From Bacteroidota bacterium (GTDB lineage: Bacteria; Bacteroidota; Bacteroidia; Flavobacteriales; Weeksellaceae), in the NCBI GenBank assembly GCA_023426625.1, contig JAFAAJ010000236.1, forward strand, positions 1 through 14,147: 14,147 nt of DNA, given 5' to 3'. The notes beneath the pieces are model-generated. The model saw only the letters and a list, made by a program, of their open reading frames with translations. It was not told the origin of the DNA and made no database searches. This document shows, one piece after another, positions 13,709 to 14,147 of this stretch. The first letter of the stretch is position 1. Each line of letters begins with the position of its first letter. The position numbers were made by a program, and so were the translations under genes.

Positions 13709-14147
13709 AGATTGCCGCAATAGACATAGGTAGTAACGCCGCAAGACTTTTAATCAATGAAGTAAAGATCACCAACAGAAAACCTGAATTCATTAAACTT
13801 AATCTGCTAAGAATTCCTTTAAGATTAGGAATGGATGTTTTTACTTTGGGAAAAATCGGGGAAGAGAGAGAAAAAATGGTTATCGATTCCATGAAGATCT
13901 TCAGTGACCTGATGAAAATCTATAAAGTGGATCATTACAGAGCCTGTGCTACAAGTGCCATGCGCGATGCTGCAAACGGACAGGAAATCATACGTGAGGT
14001 AAAACAAACTTCCGGAATTGACATTGAAATCATTTCAGGAGATGAAGAAGCTACCTTAATTTATGAAAACCATGTTGCTGAAGGATTAGACAAAGATTTT
14101 TCCTATTTATATATTGATGTCGGGGGAGGTTCTACGGAGCTTACTTT
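13705..14147 (+). CDS. ppx: Exopolyphosphatase, Ppx/GppA family, 3' part outside window
   Basis: The first 147 residues are present, with the frame open to the right edge; family members run from about 300 to 510 residues. They hydrolyse terminal phosphates from polyphosphate or, in GppA, convert pppGpp to ppGpp. The actin-like/ASKHA fold motifs are clear: phosphate-1 loop AAIDIGSNAARLLI (4-17), RACATSAMRDAANG (about 79-92), the glutamate-bearing SGDEEA (about 111-116) and phosphate-2 loop IDVGGGSTEL (about 137-146). The start is set by the ATGA overlap with the ppk1 stop. Coupling to ppk1 favours a polyphosphate role over a purely guanosine-pentaphosphate one, though the family does both. 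The antisense open frames here look like shadows. Confidence 0.93.
   Translation, partial: MKIAAIDIGSNAARLLINEVKITNRKPEFIKLNLLRIPLRLGMDVFTLGKIGEEREKMVIDSMKIFSDLMKIYKVDHYRACATSAMRDAANGQEIIREVKQTSGIDIEIISGDEEATLIYENHVAEGLDKDFSYLYIDVGGGSTELT

Noticed and set aside
13542..14007. Antisense open frames of 116 and 60 codons under ppk1 and ppx
   Set aside because: They lie opposite conserved coding sequence of Ppk1 and Ppx, have no recognisable domains and are low-complexity antisense translations.
1..14147. CRISPR arrays, tRNA/rRNA genes, riboswitches, integrase attachment sites
   Set aside because: I saw no regularly spaced repeats, no conserved RNA gene sequence and no integrase. The gaps between genes are all under about 210 bases.

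Overview
The window looks like a chromosomal segment of a flavobacterium, most likely family Weeksellaceae (Chryseobacterium or a close relative). The evidence is AT-rich DNA, promoters with the Bacteroidota -7 box TAnnTTTG just ahead of start codons, few recognisable Shine-Dalgarno sequences, and a secreted M43 metalloprotease with a type IX secretion (Por) C-terminal sorting domain. The genus is a guess from protein character; no database was searched.

Layout. Positions 1-8477 are all on the minus strand. Read in transcription order (right to left) they are dnaK, a Crp/Fnr-type regulator, a single-domain rhodanese with an OsmC-family protein, and a three-gene tripartite efflux operon (TolC-like outer membrane factor, HlyD/AcrA-like lipoprotein adaptor, RND permease cut by the left window edge). 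Clear hairpin-plus-T-tract terminators follow dnaK and osmC. A TAnnTTTG box lies in front of the regulator, the rhodanese and tolC, so these are probably four transcription units, with possible read-through from the regulator into the rhodanese gene.

Positions 8579-10139 are a complete IS1182-family insertion sequence: 20-bp perfect terminal inverted repeats, an intact DDE transposase on the plus strand, and inward-facing hairpin/T-tract structures at both ends. It sits between dnaK and the metalloprotease gene, its left end about 100 bp upstream of the dnaK start codon.

Positions 10167-11411 (minus) encode the secreted M43 metalloprotease. Divergently, positions 11636-14147 (plus) encode polyphosphate kinase Ppk1 and the start of a Ppx/GppA-type exopolyphosphatase, joined by a 4-base ATGA overlap.

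How the genes may work together. Ppk1 and Ppx make and degrade polyphosphate. The regulator, rhodanese, OsmC protein and RND pump are co-oriented and could form a sulfane-sulfur or thiol/peroxide stress unit with its own efflux system. This is the most interesting hypothesis here, but it rests on gene order and family roles. No intergenic stretch exceeds 300 bases, and I saw no tRNA, rRNA or CRISPR array.
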